NCBI GenBank assembly: GCA_004794655.1
Contig: SMMW01000606.1
Span: 1,881,501 to 1,945,500, forward strand
DNA from: Marisa cornuarietis
Lineage: Eukaryota; Mollusca; Gastropoda; Architaenioglossa; Ampullariidae
DNA length: 64,000 nt
Reading direction: 5' to 3'
In this document: positions 23,401 to 36,393 of the stretch, piece by piece
How positions within the stretch are numbered: the stretch's first letter is position 1
Layout: every line of letters starts with the position of its first letter
Program-made: the position numbers and the translations under genes
The notes under the pieces: generated by a model
The model's database searches: none
What the model was told of the DNA's origin: nothing
What the model saw: only the letters and a program-made list of their open reading frames with translations

Positions 23401-24704
23401 TTCCTCTTGTTTCCTTTTTAAACATTTTTTTATTTTTATATTCTTTGATTATTTGTTTCCTTCAGTTTTCTTCAGTTCATTTCATTCATCTTGGCTTTAT
23501 TTCCTTCCTCTTTCTTTGTTTCCAAACAAATGCTCTAGTACTTCTTAAAAATGTCATTATACAAAAAAATTATTATTTGAAAAAAGAGTCTATTTACTAA
23601 ATTTTACCTCAGTTATGGAATGCATTCTAGCAGATTTTCTTTCTTAAAGGGATCCAAGTTTGAGCCTATTCTACTCGAATAAGCTCATTCAGATCACAGC
23701 AAGTATCTCTGTAATAAAGGCATTTAGATTACACTACGCTTAACTCGAGCAGGGCCACAGTACTCTTAAGTCACATCATAGATTAGGTTGTTTTACTGAA
23801 GGAAGGTCACAGGTTACGGCGAGTCAGTCTCAACGCTTTCCTGCTTCTGTCATTTGTATTCTCCACCGCGGCCCACACATAGCTCGCGTCGGAATCGGAT
23901 ACACGTGCTTTAGTGTACTTATGCAAATGAGGTCGCCGGAAATGACCTCGGACACAGGACAGGAAAGTTTGCGAAACGTCTCACTTACTTAAAAAATAAC
24001 AAACAACACCTTTAGTAGACTGAACACTTTAAAAAAAAAAACAGATTTGTTGTGAAATTTTGTTTGGCGAAATATTCTTTCTCATTTTTCTTCTCCACCT
24101 CCCCTTCTTAATCAGTTGCGTCTTTCTTGTATCCGTTAAATTAAACCCAAATGATGGAAGTCGATACGTATCTCATAATTTTATATATATATATATACTT
24201 TCTAAGAAATGTTTGTGCTTGCGTTTATTACTGTAACGTCATCTAGCGATGGGATTTGATGATAGCAACTCTTTCTTCTCCACGATCCCATCTGCAGATG
24301 TAGTTAACTGTAAACCTAACAGCAAAATACCAGAAGGGAAGGCGTGTATATTTTGCAGCTTTGATCCATTCCGACACAGACGACACAATGGCGACAGATG
24401 CCGACAAGGCTAATAAGGAACCTGACAAGCGTAAAACCTAGCAGGGTGGGGAGTTTTTCGCCGAGGGAAGTGATACCACTTAAGATTCAGGACTTGTCGC
24501 AATTCACCATTCCGCGACAGTTTAATCTTACTTTCGACCCTGGTTTGGTGCATAGCAAGGATGTCTCCCTCCAGCATCTTCCTCTTTTCCTTAGCTACAC
24601 CGCCGTGTGACCTCCTTGTAAAAAGCTACTTTGCTAAGGGCAGTACGTCGGTCAGATCTTCGGGTTCCGGCGGAAGGTGCGCCATAATGGGGAACGTTCA
24701 TTCG
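20403..24704. other. Unassigned; one weak candidate exon near 21.1 kb
   Basis: The segment 21093-21249 is preceded by 'ttccttgttcgcag' and followed by 'gtgagc', so it has the shape of an internal exon, with an open frame containing FSGTDPSCATDCITRCWCVY. I recognise no family. Elsewhere the stretch is AT-rich with T-runs (22801-22810, 23397-23600) and an AT run at 24182-24197. No repeat of the families listed here was found. Confidence 0.3.
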
Positions 24705-24898
24705 CGGAAAATTGGTGCAGTATCTGTAGATGTAAACAGTGGAAAGGGAGATGAAAGGAAAGGGCTGGACATGGGGTCACCTGGAGCGGGTTTCAGCCGA
24801 TCGACATCAGTGGCTCTGGTCGAGGCCTTATGTGTAAATAGCACGAAGAGGATTGATTGATTGATTGATTGTTTGATTGATTGATTGATTGATTGATT
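24705..24898 (+). pseudogene. LINE 3' end with (GATT)n tail
   Basis: The sequence 24745-24850 encodes, in one frame, KGWTWGHLERVSADRHQW, then loses frame relative to the intact copy at 58.2 kb through a deletion of about 4 bases. It then gives 'gaggccttatgtg' and 'agcacgaagagga'. The motif corresponds to the last codons of the LINE ORF2 seen more completely at 38.2 kb (WRSLVDALC). The element ends in about 12 GATT units (24851-24898), the short tandem repeat tail typical of RTE-like LINEs. The 5' part is missing. Confidence 0.65.
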
Positions 24899-26102
24899 TG
24901 TAGATGTAAACCAAATACTTTTGCGGTTTATTTTAGTCCTTTTTTAACTGTTTTTTTTAATCGTGTGGTACAGTATAGGCGCTTGTTAACAGGTGTGTTT
25001 TAGGTTTCACCTTCACTGAGTCTTAATTTTTCGTAGTCTGCTTGCCTCTCTTCCAACTTATAGCTCGACAGCAATAATGATAATAATAACAACAATAAAA
25101 AGCAACAATAGGCAGGGCTCATTCATTCATACAGTATGTCGATACATAAATATGTCTTTGTGAGTGTATGTGTGCTTGTGTGGAGAGAGAGAGAGAGAGA
25201 GAAGTAAGAGAAATAATCCTTACAAGTCCACTTACCTCTGGGCGGGTACGACACAAAATAACCTATTAAATTCTTCATCGTGTATTTATCTTCATTTTCG
25301 CCTTGTCTTACTTCTTATGAACATCAATATATGACAACAACAGAGCTACTCAAGCTACCTCAAATAGTCGTGCAGTGCCGATGAGCTTTCTTTCGCGGCA
25401 CAGGTGCACGTAACCGTCAGCTAACCACCTGCACCTCGTCTGGCGCGGGAAGGGGGGGGGGCTTGTTCCGTTGGGTAAGGGGGCATAAGGGGAAGAGCAC
25501 ACAACGCCTCTAGACTTACTAATGAGCTGTTCTGAGATAGGTGGTCTGATGCAGTGGCAAATGGCACGATCATTGCTCATTAGCTTCTGCTAAACAGTCA
25601 GAATTAGCTTCCTTTTTTTCTATCGGTCGTTGCACCCCTCACATCTGTTTTCTCGCCCTCTCACTCCGTCTCTTTACTTTTTATATTTTTCTTTCACATT
25701 TTTCCCCTTTGTCTTCTCATCTGACAAGACAAGAAAACTTTAGTTAGGTCAATATGTACGCTAACAAATTTCTGTGTAGAGTAGACCTACGTGCTCTAAA
25801 AAAAAGGCTTAAGAAACGAAAAACTTATTACCATCATTCAGTCATCCACACAGTTCATTACTCAGCTCAATACATTTATAACCACTATCGCAACACACGG
25901 CTTGACATGCGCATTCGTTCACAACATGCAACGAAAACAGATCATCTTTTTGTGTGGGCTTCCCCAGCGCGACATCAATATATATATATATATAAACAAA
26001 AGGAGAGTTGTAAGCTTTTTCAACCCAAAGCAAGGAACGTCTAATATAGGTATAATACAATTCACAAAATCTTCAAACAACAGTCAAATGCTCTTCTCCT
26101 AG
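24899..26102. other. No gene seen
   Basis: There are AAT/AAC-rich simple sequence at 25075-25108, (GA)n at 25182-25202, a G-run at 25450-25459 and an AT run at 25978-25993. No recognised exon. Confidence 0.5.
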
Positions 26103-26107
26103 TATAG

Positions 26108-26251
26108 CATTGGCGTAGGAAGATGCTCGGCTTTGGGGAGGGGGGGGGTCTAGTCCATGCTGACAGTGAACGACGTTCACATTCTTGTCTTCCCAGCATC
26201 TTTTTTGAGGGGACGGCTGCCCCCCTTGCCCCTCTGGTTCCTACGCCACTG
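26108..26251. mobile_element. 144-bp MITE with terminal inverted repeats
   Basis: The ends are 'cattggcgtaggaa' and 'ttcctacgccactg', a 14-base terminal inverted repeat with one mismatch. The word 'tatag' lies directly outside on both sides (26103-26107 and 26252-26256), a likely 5-base target duplication. There is no coding capacity. The end sequence CAGTGGCGTAGG is common in hAT-type non-autonomous elements, but those usually duplicate 8 bases, so the superfamily is left open. Confidence 0.75.
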
Positions 26252-26408
26252 TATAGGTATAAACACAGACTTATATTACTGCTCTGCTTGCAGACGATTT
26301 TTTTCAATTAAGTCATAGAACGAGGCTTTTGACTACAAAGCTTCCGGTTTATTCACATTCATGGTTTAAGCTCGCCGAGACTACCAGCGGAGGACTTCGA
26401 AAGAGGCG

Positions 26409-28270
26409 TTGGTCTCGGCAGTCCACCTATACACGTCGTGGTATAACACGATTCATAGAATATCTTCAACCTTATTGCACTTTGGAATAAATAATGATTA
26501 TATCTGTATATTTGGTGACTTTAGTGCTCTTACTAGTGAACTTGCTGATATTTCTACGGATGATGGTAAATGGTATGGGGTAGACGAGCCCACGTTTGAT
26601 GATAAATGTAAATCAGTTTTACATGACATCACAGCTAATAACTTTGGGTACATGTTAATTGACTTCTGTAAAATCACTGCACTTGTAATAGCACTTTTAA
26701 AAATTTTAAACAGCACATTTATACAGCGTCTTTCTCCAGCAACAGCAGGACCCAAAGCGCTTTACAGTAATGACTGCACTGGTCAAGCGTGCTTCACTGT
26801 CAAAAAGACAGTTAGAAGATCAAGCAGGGATGAGAGTTAGTATAAGGGAGATCACTCCAATCAACGACAGACTTTGGATCTAAATAGAATCTTTACATAA
26901 TCGTTTGTTCAATCGTTTCATCGAGGCATTCAAGCAAAGAAGTTGAAGCAGAATTGAGCTATTACACCATGTAAACAAGTGTTTGCAAAGCACTATCTGG
27001 ATGCACGACAAATGGCAGAGTTGGTACGGATGCTGGAGCTGGTAAGAGTACAAGTTGTAACAAGAATATACTCAACTTTTTTCTTCTGTCACATAGCTTA
27101 TTCTCTATTGCTGTCAACTCTGAAGTCTTAGATTTTCGTATGAAGCCTCAATGGAGAAGGGACCTCAAAACTCTCTTCATCCAAAACCTTGACGATAAAG
27201 TTTCAAGAGAAATTGACACTGAACTTTTGTACCTATTAAAATCAGTTTGTATAAATTGGTTAATCCTTTTAATGTACATAAGTTTTCTTTCTTTCTTTCT
27301 TTCTTTCTTCTGGATAATGTGCTAACCCCTGCAAGGTAGGGAACAATACACATGAATATGTATATTCTTTTTAATGCAGGGTTCTTTTAATGCAGACATA
27401 ATAATATATATATAATATATGTATATTTTTAGTAATGCTTATTGGTTTACCTACAAATTGTACATGAATAATGGAATTCGTTCCGGTTAAGATAAGATAA
27501 GATTTTATTTGTGCAGGAATGTAATGAATAGTTTAGAGCTTCCATGGGTTTGGAACCAACAGGAGGATTTGAAAATTTTCCCCAGCCGGCTTAAATATAA
27601 GGTTAGAAGTAGAAGATGTTTATTTGACATGTATATACAAAAATGATTCTCTGAGTTGTATGAGAAGGATGTATATTGGAATTACAGAATGTTTAAAACA
27701 TCTTTCTCCTGTGAAAACTATATTACTCTTTTACTTAAGGGGACTGTGGAGCACATTATAAAAGTTTTAAATAATAGTCTTCTAGTCCGTACTGAAGGGT
27801 TTTGCAATAAACCAAGATTACAACAACACTGTACTAAATGTAAAGCGTCTGACATTGTAGATGAATTTAACTACATTCTAGTATGTGATTACTTCAAGAA
27901 TGAAAGAAAACAGATTAATTCCTAAAATTTACTTTGAACTTCCTAATGCATTTAAATTCAATACTCTTCTTTTCCACAAAAAGCATGTACTGAAAAAGCT
28001 TATGCAATTTATAAAATTATTTGTGATAGCTTTTGACAAGTTGTGTCGCTCGTTTAAGTCATGTTAACGCAGTACAAATATTAGCATCATTTTCATCCTT
28101 AGTATAATAATTATATTGTACTTTTTATATCTAGCACTGTTTAATATTTACCTTTATTTAAGCTCTATGTACAACTGTTCAAGCTATATATAAGGAAACT
28201 TTTTGGATGAGCTGCTTTTTATGTATGTCAATTTCTCTAAACCACTCAAGGGGTGAATGAATATAACCAA
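26409..28270 (+). pseudogene. Rearranged LINE with endonuclease and C-terminal remnants
   Basis: Three pieces in the same order and strand suggest one decayed LINE. First, 26440-26690 encodes YICIFGDFSALTSELADI and later GYMLIDFCKI, matching the 'FGDFN.R' and 'LLDFC' blocks of an apurinic-type endonuclease. Second, 27140-27265 encodes KPQWRRDLKTLFIQNLDD, like the linker between endonuclease and reverse transcriptase. Third, 27508-28066 encodes LELPWVWNQQEDLKIFPSRL, then a TGA, then CTKCKASDIVDEFNYILVC and FELPNAFKFNTLLFHKKHVL, the zinc-knuckle end, with Asn where the family has His. The reverse transcriptase is missing between 27.27 and 27.5 kb. A foreign piece with a 'gtaaagcgctttg' tail on the minus strand sits at about 26.69-26.80 kb. 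The clade is not certain. Confidence 0.65.
27287..27310. repeat. (TTTC)n microsatellite
   Basis: Six tandem TTTC units sit where the reverse transcriptase domain of the LINE would be expected. Confidence 0.85.
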
Positions 28271-31050
28271 TGTCTAATGTCTAAAAATGTGTGTGAACTG
28301 TGCAGGCTCATAAACCTTATGAAAGACGACAATATATTCATGAAAGTGCTTTAGCTAATTCCCCCCATACGGCATCCCGACTCACCCACCCCATCCCCAC
28401 CAACTTTGAATCACTTGCCAGTTCAACTTTCTGCCCGACAGCAGGCGAGTCAGGACAGTTGCACGCACCATGCATGTTAGCCTGTTTCGCTTTAGCCTTG
28501 TACATCTTTCCCTTCCCTATAACAGGTGGGCCGTCCACCTGTCCGGGTAATACCAATACCTGCGGAAACAAGCCAGCCCGCACACCTTGGCAGGCGGGGA
28601 TCAAAGGGCAGCCGTTACTGGCGGGCCGGCATGTTGTGTCTGCTACTAGCGCTACCTGTCATTCCAGCCCAAACCAGCGTCAGGAAGCCATGTACAGGGT
28701 CTGGATGATAAATGTGTGCTAGTCCAGGTGCTTCTTTTGAAACACACACTTTCCCTCTCTCTTGCCATCTTTGCTTGGAAGGTAACGAACGATAAATCCA
28801 AGGGAAGGTGAACTTTTACTTTTAGCCGCTAGTTGAGGGTCTTTGCTCATTTGACGTTACCTGCATCCAAAAACAACGACAGTGAGTATACAGCCTGCAG
28901 ACTACTGGCTGGTCACATCTGCTGATGACAGTGACTGCACAGTGTCTGTAGAATCATTTAGGCATTAGTGCAACGCGCTGTAAAGCTTGCTCCTCCTCCA
29001 CCTCCTCCTCCTCATCATCATCACTATTGGAATTCCTTCTGATGCTAGAGTGTTGAATAAGGTGGGTGCCAGATAAGACACCTTTCTGCATGGTAACCAA
29101 TAGCTGAGATGTGGTGCTTGGGAGGAGGAGGGGAGGAGGGAAATATCGCTGGACAGATCTTAAACAATGCAACTATGTGCATGCGTTCTTTCTGAAGATA
29201 TGCGCCTTTGCCTCACAGAGGCAGATGTGTGCGTCTTGCAAGGATGGTGGCAACCCTGCATTAAAACTGCGGAGACTGCATGCATCTTCCATTTATTTTC
29301 AGATGGCTACGGTATTATAACATCAGTTATAATCACCACCACTACTATCGCTACTACTACCACCACCACCACCATCACCACCACCAACAATAACAATAAT
29401 TCGATAATTGCCCCGACAGTATACATCAAAGCGAAGGCACTGGTAGCGACAGAGATCCCCTTGGTCGCGGCCTGGCTGTGTGTAGCTAGACCCACCAGCG
29501 GCCTCTGCCGCTTTGCTCGAAGCACGTACAACTCATGTAGCGCCAGCCCAGAATAAATTTACCTCGCTTGAAAACAAGGCCTAGCGAAGGGGGCGCTTCG
29601 GCACAACAAACACCGTGTCCGGGACGTCGTCTTGGGGAAGCCGTGCGACTCAAATTTGGACAAAGTTACAAACGAGCTCTGCAATCAACAGCGGCTCCCT
29701 TTGATCTTCATTTGCCTGCCTACACGCACCAGGGCGATTGGGCCCTCGAACCACAAGTGTTTTTTTTTTCTCTTTGTTTAGGTTCTGAACTGCAAAGTCT
29801 AGCGTGGCTTGGAGGGTTGCCTGCTCGTGGTGGTGCAGAATTGAAAAGGGGGTTGCGGGTGGGCTGAAGGTGACGGCAGTGGCAGTAGCTTGTACTCAAA
29901 TGAAACTTTACCTGAGATACAACTATTTCGCGCTCAATTAATTAGATAGCCTTTTTATTTTTACTAGCGATATTTGTGGATTCCTTGGGACAAAGACCAG
30001 ACGCCAAGCTAATGAAAGCATAAGTCTACTTCGTTTTCTTCTGAATGTTCATGCCGCTAATCCTTCACTGCTTCGAACTCTGCCCTTTCATTTTATTTTT
30101 CAGATTTAAATGCAATTTTCCCACGATAACCAGGCCGTGTTTACCACTTCACTGTCTGTTCCGTCTTCGTTTTTGTGCCCGAGGGTGAAGGGTGTGTGTG
30201 TGAGCGAGAGAGAGAGAGAAAAAAAACGAGCGAGAGAGAGAAGTCGGCGGAGGACGGAAAAGAGAGTGAATGCCTGTTTCTGTTTCATCTTGACTCTTTC
30301 CCCTGGTCTCCAATTAGACCATGGGAACTTGGAAGCGACGCAAACAAGAAGTCGGAAGCGAAAGCAGAAAGGCGGGTTTGAGCGCTGGCCGAGGCTTAGA
30401 TGCTGGTGGGTTAAAGTACAGACTCGGAATTTCTCAGTTTGCGACTAAAGATCGAGTAGTTGTCTTTATTTTTTCTTTCCTCTTCCAGGATGACATTGGT
30501 AACGAGGCGTTGATGCGAAGTTTGATCCATGCAAGGGTGGTGGTGGTGGTGGAGGGGTGGCTTGTGAGAAAACTCCAGTGCTCGGCTCACAAGCGGGAAG
30601 GTTGGGGTGGTGGAAGGGTGAAGCCGTTTAAATATGAACTAAAATAAGAGTGCGACAACAATCCTTCTGTTTGGAATTCCCACCTTCTGTGTTAGGCTTT
30701 GAGCAGTTCAAGTCACAGACAGAGAACTGTGAAATAGCCCCACGTGACGAAATCATGCTCGCGCAGGCGCAGACACACAGCCAGACCCGCCCCCCGAATG
30801 CCACCAGCTCCCCCCCCCCACCACCATCCACACCACCTCTTTTGGTGTCCTTAGGCTGCGGTTCGTCCTGTGGCCAGCGACTGCTGACCCAGCGTGTTGG
30901 GCGAGGCCACGGGAACTCGTCCGCTGTCCCGTCCTGATGTTTTGTGGGCAGCATGTAGACATCGATGTTCATAACAAAAAAGCATGGCTGGGTGTGACGT
31001 GAACAGTCACCTACCAAGTGTTGTTTGAATGTATACCATCAACTCCTTCT
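28271..31050. other. Unassigned; trinucleotide repeat at 29331-29400
   Basis: Open frames of 129-140 codons (28300-28722, 29167-29556, 30628-31017 minus) have no domain that I recognise, and each overlaps open frames on the other strand. A CAC/ACT/ACC repeat lies at 29331-29400 and a complementary CTC tract near 28987-29012. The stretch is more GC-rich than its neighbours, which lengthens chance frames. Confidence 0.4.
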
Positions 31051-31068
31051 GTGTGCGTGCGTGTGTGC

Positions 31069-31124
<56 letters not shown>
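31051..31124. repeat. (GT)n microsatellite with GTGC variants
   Basis: GTGC-containing units at 31051-31072 pass into about 52 bases of pure GT. Confidence 0.95.
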
Positions 31125-31125
<1 letters not shown>

Positions 31126-34100
31126 GGCAAATACGTATATGCACAGAAAGGACCGTATTGAGTCGTGAAGAAAACATTGCGAACATTGCAAGTTTCACGA
31201 CAAGTAGTCGTTCCCGAGTTAAGTAAGTAGGTCCAGCATGTGGCACTAAGACGTTCTCGAAAGTGCGGAACAACCTTTTACACCGGTCTTGCCTTACAGC
31301 TGTTACCATTCTGCATCGAGTTCGCGCGGCGCTGAAGTCTTCGGCCATGGACTGCTGCTTCTTACAAGCCAGACAAGAGGAAGAACGCATGGGAACTGAT
31401 GATGGGCCGAAAAAACATGCGGCGGCATTGTGAACATGGCTGTTACTGTAAAACAAAGTGTCTGATCAACAGCTATGGCCATCATCATTCCCTTTCCCAC
31501 CCGCCCAGTCCCTAAACATGGTGGAAACAACGTCATGCCCCACGTTGCTGACCGCGCTAATGAGAAATGCTTTACCATAAGGAGTCAAAGGTCATTGCTG
31601 GCGCATCCGTTTACGCTCAACGGAAAACGTTGTTCCGGAGGCAGTGGAAAGATGTCTGATGTCTGTCAATTCCTGGCAGTGTGTATGAGAGAGAGAGAGA
31701 GAAGTGTACAGGCAGCGATTTACCACAAGAAATAAAATAAGAACAGACAGAGAGAGGCGTGGAGGTGACGCGATGGAGAGAGCGAGAGTCGGAGGATTTA
31801 TTCACGTTTTCACACGGGGGTCATATTTTTGATTGACCTAGGGGGTTAATCGCTTGAAGGAATTCTATTAACTGCAGCATGAGAAGTTTCGCTGTTGCGT
31901 TCTCGATTGTTCCCATGTGTTATTCTTTGAATGCATGTGATCTGATCCGTGTTCCCGAACATTTTCCTCTATGTTACTTCAAAGGATACATGAGCTGTTA
32001 AATTGCAGTGGCGTGTCATGTTTTTTTTTAACTGTAGCAGTTCGGCCACTTTTGTTGCAAATGTGACATTTCTCACGGGAGATTTCAATAGTTTTTCCTG
32101 ATATAATGATCTGTAAACTCTCATATCAGCATATCAAATGGTGTGTGGGTTTTATGAGCACCAACTTAGATTGAAACGAAATGTGATACAGTTGACCTTC
32201 AATTTCACGCACACACACATACACACGCGCGCACATACGTACAATGAGAGAGCTCTCTGTATAAAGTGTCAGTTCAGTGCAGACCTGAGATACGTGTACA
32301 GACATGCAAGCTACTTCAGTATCACTCCAGCCTTACGCGTCGCACTGCGAAAGACCCCGAGGTAGCTCCAGAGCTAAAGCTAATATTACCACAGCAACTG
32401 TTCCGCTCGCTACCGCGGAAAGTAGCAAGGAACAAGAAGGAGGGGACCAAAAAAAAAAAAATCCTCGTTTGGGAGAGGAACTGATTAATCAAAAATGACT
32501 GGCCAACACCTCGGAAACGGATTTACCCACCTCCTTCGCAACCAAAATGAAGGCGGCGGTCTGCGTCCCGGCCACCAGCTCCAGTCAGCTCCCTCAAGTC
32601 GAGCGCTGCGCGACAGACATTAGCACCCATTCACCCCAGACACCGGTTGTCGGAAAGTAGAGGGTTGGGGGGGGGGAGGGTAGGGTGAAGAAACAGTAAG
32701 GGCAGAGGGAGGGGCTTACGATGCGAAGGAGGGGTGATAGTTTGTGGGTGGGAGGTAAAGGCTTTTGTCCGGACCGTCGCAAGATCGACGAAGGGTGAGT
32801 GGAGGGTGAGGGGAACGTCCTGGGTAGACTATGTTAGCATGCTTGTCTTTCATACTTAGTGTTCGGCGACCGACCTGCATGGCAGAAAAAAAAAATAAAT
32901 CCGCGTTTGTTTTTCCTTGTTTATCCACCCTCCTACCCAACTCGCGCCGTCCCGCACTGAATGGTCTCTCGGGCAGCTGGGATAGCGGGACAGGTCAGTT
33001 CGCTGATAAAAAAAAAAAAGAAAAAAGAAAAAAAAGAACCACGTTAGGCGGTGCGAAGGACGGGGTAGGGGAAAAGATCAGCCATACAAGATGCGGGACC
33101 GTTGATCTCTTCACGGGAAGCTGTATGTTCGAAGCCCGGGTCCCATAGCTTTGTGTGCTGAAGTGCACTGTTTTAGTGACCGCATGAAATGTATTTTGAA
33201 ATTTGTCAGTCTTTGCTCCCTACACTCTTCTGAAACATTATTTTATAAAGGTGTCAAGTGGCTGTAGGGGCACTAACCCGTGAGTGGTTCACAATGTCTA
33301 GGCGAATGCACATAGAAGGTGAAATAGGGAAAATAAGTGAAATCAATGCATCTCGTCGTATTGTGCATTGTGTTATTGTGTATCATACAATAATTTCTAA
33401 TGCTCCCTGATGGTTATGAATAAACTATTTGGACTTGGACCTTCATCTAGGTCTGCCTTTTACCTTGTTAACTCAGGTTTCCAGCTGTTGGGTTAAAGGC
33501 CCGGGTAAGTCTCAAAACCGCAACATTTTGCTCCAAAGACCAACAAAGGTGCCAAGCCAAAGTCATGTTTTTTTAAGTCGGCAGATCACGATGACAGAAA
33601 AATCATTATTATTCACCCAATAATCATTTTCACTGGACGTGGTTTTATTTCTTTCCTCCTGCTCTTTCCCTTTAAAGAGAAAACAGCTTTTCTTTCATAA
33701 TTTTTTTCTTTCGAACCATGTCAGTGTAATACATTTGTTGCATTGTCCTCGACTATAATCCCAGGGCATTATTACTTCGAGATGGTAGTAGTCTGTATTT
33801 TGAGCATCTGCACGTATAATGAAAAATATTAATATTAATATTTCGATCTTCTTTACGGCTTTGGCATATTGTTTTATATTGCTTATTAATATGTGTTTAA
33901 CAGCCTGACATAATATAAATTAGTTCTTATAAACCTGTGTAAGCTATGTCACATGTCAAATAACACACGAATAGAGCTGCAAATCAGAAAATAAAATTAG
34001 AAGAGAAGCTCGGGCAGGGTTTAGCGACAAAGCCATCAAGATGTCTAAATTGCTCTCTGTAATGAGGAGCAAGACAGCTATCCCCAGCTGTGACACAGGG

Positions 34101-34530
34101 ACCCAAGCATCTGGTGGTCTCTTTCCTTGACCTTAGACTGTCACCCGCCTAACATAGTTGCCTCCGCCTCCATATGATCAACTCCCCGGGATTTCTACCA
34201 GAGAGCGCAGGGATATGACGTCTTCATGGACTTCATGGTGCGGTTTTTTTCAGTTTCAGTATCCTTTGTTCGAGGGGACGTGCTGCGTTTGTGCCGCAGA
34301 TGAATGAATGAAACGACTGCATCTCGCTTTCACATCCGAGATTGTGTGAAAGGAAGACAGACGCCTGGTGAGAGTTAATTCTAAAACGACGACGATGATG
34401 CTGATGATCATGGTAATCTCAGAAAAAAGAGGCTCAGAGCTTATTTTGCTAGATCCAACAGGATTATGTAAAATTCCTAAAGCCATTCTCTCCATCTCTA
34501 TATCTCCTTCCCATCAAATACGTCATTCGT
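31125..34530. other. No gene seen
   Basis: Frames of up to 149 codons (31007-31456, minus) run into the GT microsatellite and show no domain. A-runs at 32449-32461 and 33009-33034, a G-run at 32669-32678 and a possible poly-A signal region near 33419-33425 were noted. The sequence 33120-33145 includes 'gttcgaagcccgggtcc', a B-box-like word without a convincing A box. Confidence 0.4.
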
Positions 34531-35080
34531 TGTTTCCCTTTGGGTGGGCATGAAATGGATATGGAGATGGTCACGACTAATAACGTTGCTGTTTTTTTCT
34601 CCCCTCCTTACTGGTGCATGTGTTACACTTTCTTAGGATGTTACATTTTCTTACGATGTTGCATGTTATACAACAGTCTAGCTTTCTCTTTGTTCCACCT
34701 GTATAATAGATTATAGCTGAATTGGTTGCAGCTGTTCATGTTGACTGTATGTTACTAAATATGGTTTTGTGTACGACGGGCGCACGCACACACACACACA
34801 CACACACAGATGCGCGTGTATCGTTACCGCTTTTTCATGTTTGTTTTTTGTGAGGATGGATGAAGCAGACAACATAGAACCTAAGACTGACTATTGTTTA
34901 TGGAAATTTAAAAATTCTTATTCCTCCGTCATATCATTGTAAACGTGATATCTTTCTCTCTCTATATATATATATGTTTTCCTTTGGGTGGTTTTCACGA
35001 AAGGTGGGCATGAAATGGATATGGAGATGGTCATGACCAATAACGTTGCTGATTTTAACATATATAGAGAAAGATATGTT
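34531..35080. repeat. Direct repeat pair with an inverted-repeat flank
   Basis: The 49-base block at 34543-34591 ('gcatgaaatggatatggag' inside) recurs at 35003-35051 with two mismatches. The sequence before each, 'tttcc(c)tttgggtgg', also recurs, but the second copy has about 16 extra bases ('ttttcacgaaaggtgg' region). The second copy is enclosed by inverted arms 34948-34978 and 35057-35077 ('atatctttctctc...atatgtt' against 'aacatatatagagaaagatat'). This looks like a small element with terminal inverted repeats, or a local duplication. Confidence 0.7.
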
Positions 35081-36393
35081 TTCAAAATGTGTACATAGCG
35101 ATGTTCTAAATTGCAGAGCAACAAGCGTCTATATCATATTCGCCGTTTTTCATCCTTTTCGTAAATTCGGCAGAGCGGGAAGGGTGCTACTGACAAGCAG
35201 AAAAGTCATGTTGGTAACAATAGCAAAAGCCGAGTAAGCTGGTCATGCGCTGACTATTATAGAGCATCTTCTCGCACTGTCACCGGTTAGAATAATTTAT
35301 GGAAATCTGCATCGTTTGTCTGGCTAAAGGGAGTCAACTCTCGAGACAGCCAGTTATCAGCCCAGGCACGCAAGGCCGCTGGGCTCGGGGAGTACGCGGT
35401 CCTCACAATTACCTGCCAAATCCGCCACGTAAACTAAGTTCCCTGTTTTCTTTTGTCCGGGCTTGGACTGCTCAGTATCCATTGAATGTGGCGAAGTTTT
35501 GTGCGGGACTCCACGCGATAGGTTAATGGACCTTCCGTGCCCTACGTCTCACGATCGTCGCTTCAGGTCTGAGTCCGCCGCCTTCCCATAATAGCTCTTC
35601 ACGCCTGGCTGCCCCCCACCCCACCCCCGCGAGGTAGCGTGCGGCGGCTTTCGCTTTCTTGTGTCTGATGGCTGGTGCTACCTGGAGGGTCGAGGGCACA
35701 CGGACCTTTCTGCAAGACCGCAGCAGATGAACCCGTGTTGGCAAAACTTCTTATCTCCCTGTTAACGCCGTCCGCTTTGCTCCGTAGGTGTAACACTGCC
35801 TGGTTTTTCACCTACGTATTGCGGTCGTATGTTTGTCCTTTGCAGATAACGTCAGGTTTGCTGTCTGTAATGCTGTTTGGTTTTACCTCCTTTTACCCCT
35901 ACGTTGCCCGGTTTGTCACGACTAGGGGTCGGCCTTCTCACCTGTTAACTACGTCTGCATAACGCACTCTTTACGTTTGTGTCACATGTCAAACGTTTTC
36001 TCGCATGCTTTCCCTCCAGCTATCATATCTATATCTCCTAACCATGTCTTTCATGTATGAAAGATTCTCTCTTTCTTCTGATCATATCAGAACTTATCTA
36101 TGTAGCCCTGCAGAAAATAATCTCTTATGCATGCTGACACTGTCAAGTCACCTACGAGTGTTTAGGCGATATCTCTTGACGTCTATCTTTCATCTGTTAC
36201 GAGTGGTAGCGTCTGTCTCTGCTACAACGTGTTATGTCTACATTGTTTAGCTTGCAGGGTTTTAATTACTTGTGTGACATTGTGTCCGTTTTCACACGTG
36301 CTGTGCAAAGGTTGTAGCCACCACCAGGCCTGACGAGAGGTGGGGGCAGGGGGGTCTGGTGTACCAGGGCCCGCGGCTGTGAAGGGGGCCCGG
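35081..36393. other. No gene seen
   Basis: Frames below 100 codons on both strands have no recognised domains. The sequence near 36327-36390 is rich in G ('ggggggtctgg', 'gaagggggcccgg') and resembles the G-rich ends of some hAT-like repeats, but I cannot define an element. Confidence 0.4.

Noticed and set aside
33110..33150. A SINE head with 'gttcgaagcccgggtcc'
   Set aside because: There is no A box at the right distance and no body shared with the other SINE copies.
36327..36393. The end of a hAT transposon from the G-rich block
   Set aside because: No matching inverted end or target duplication could be found, and the similar block at 40.33 kb is too vague to define an element.
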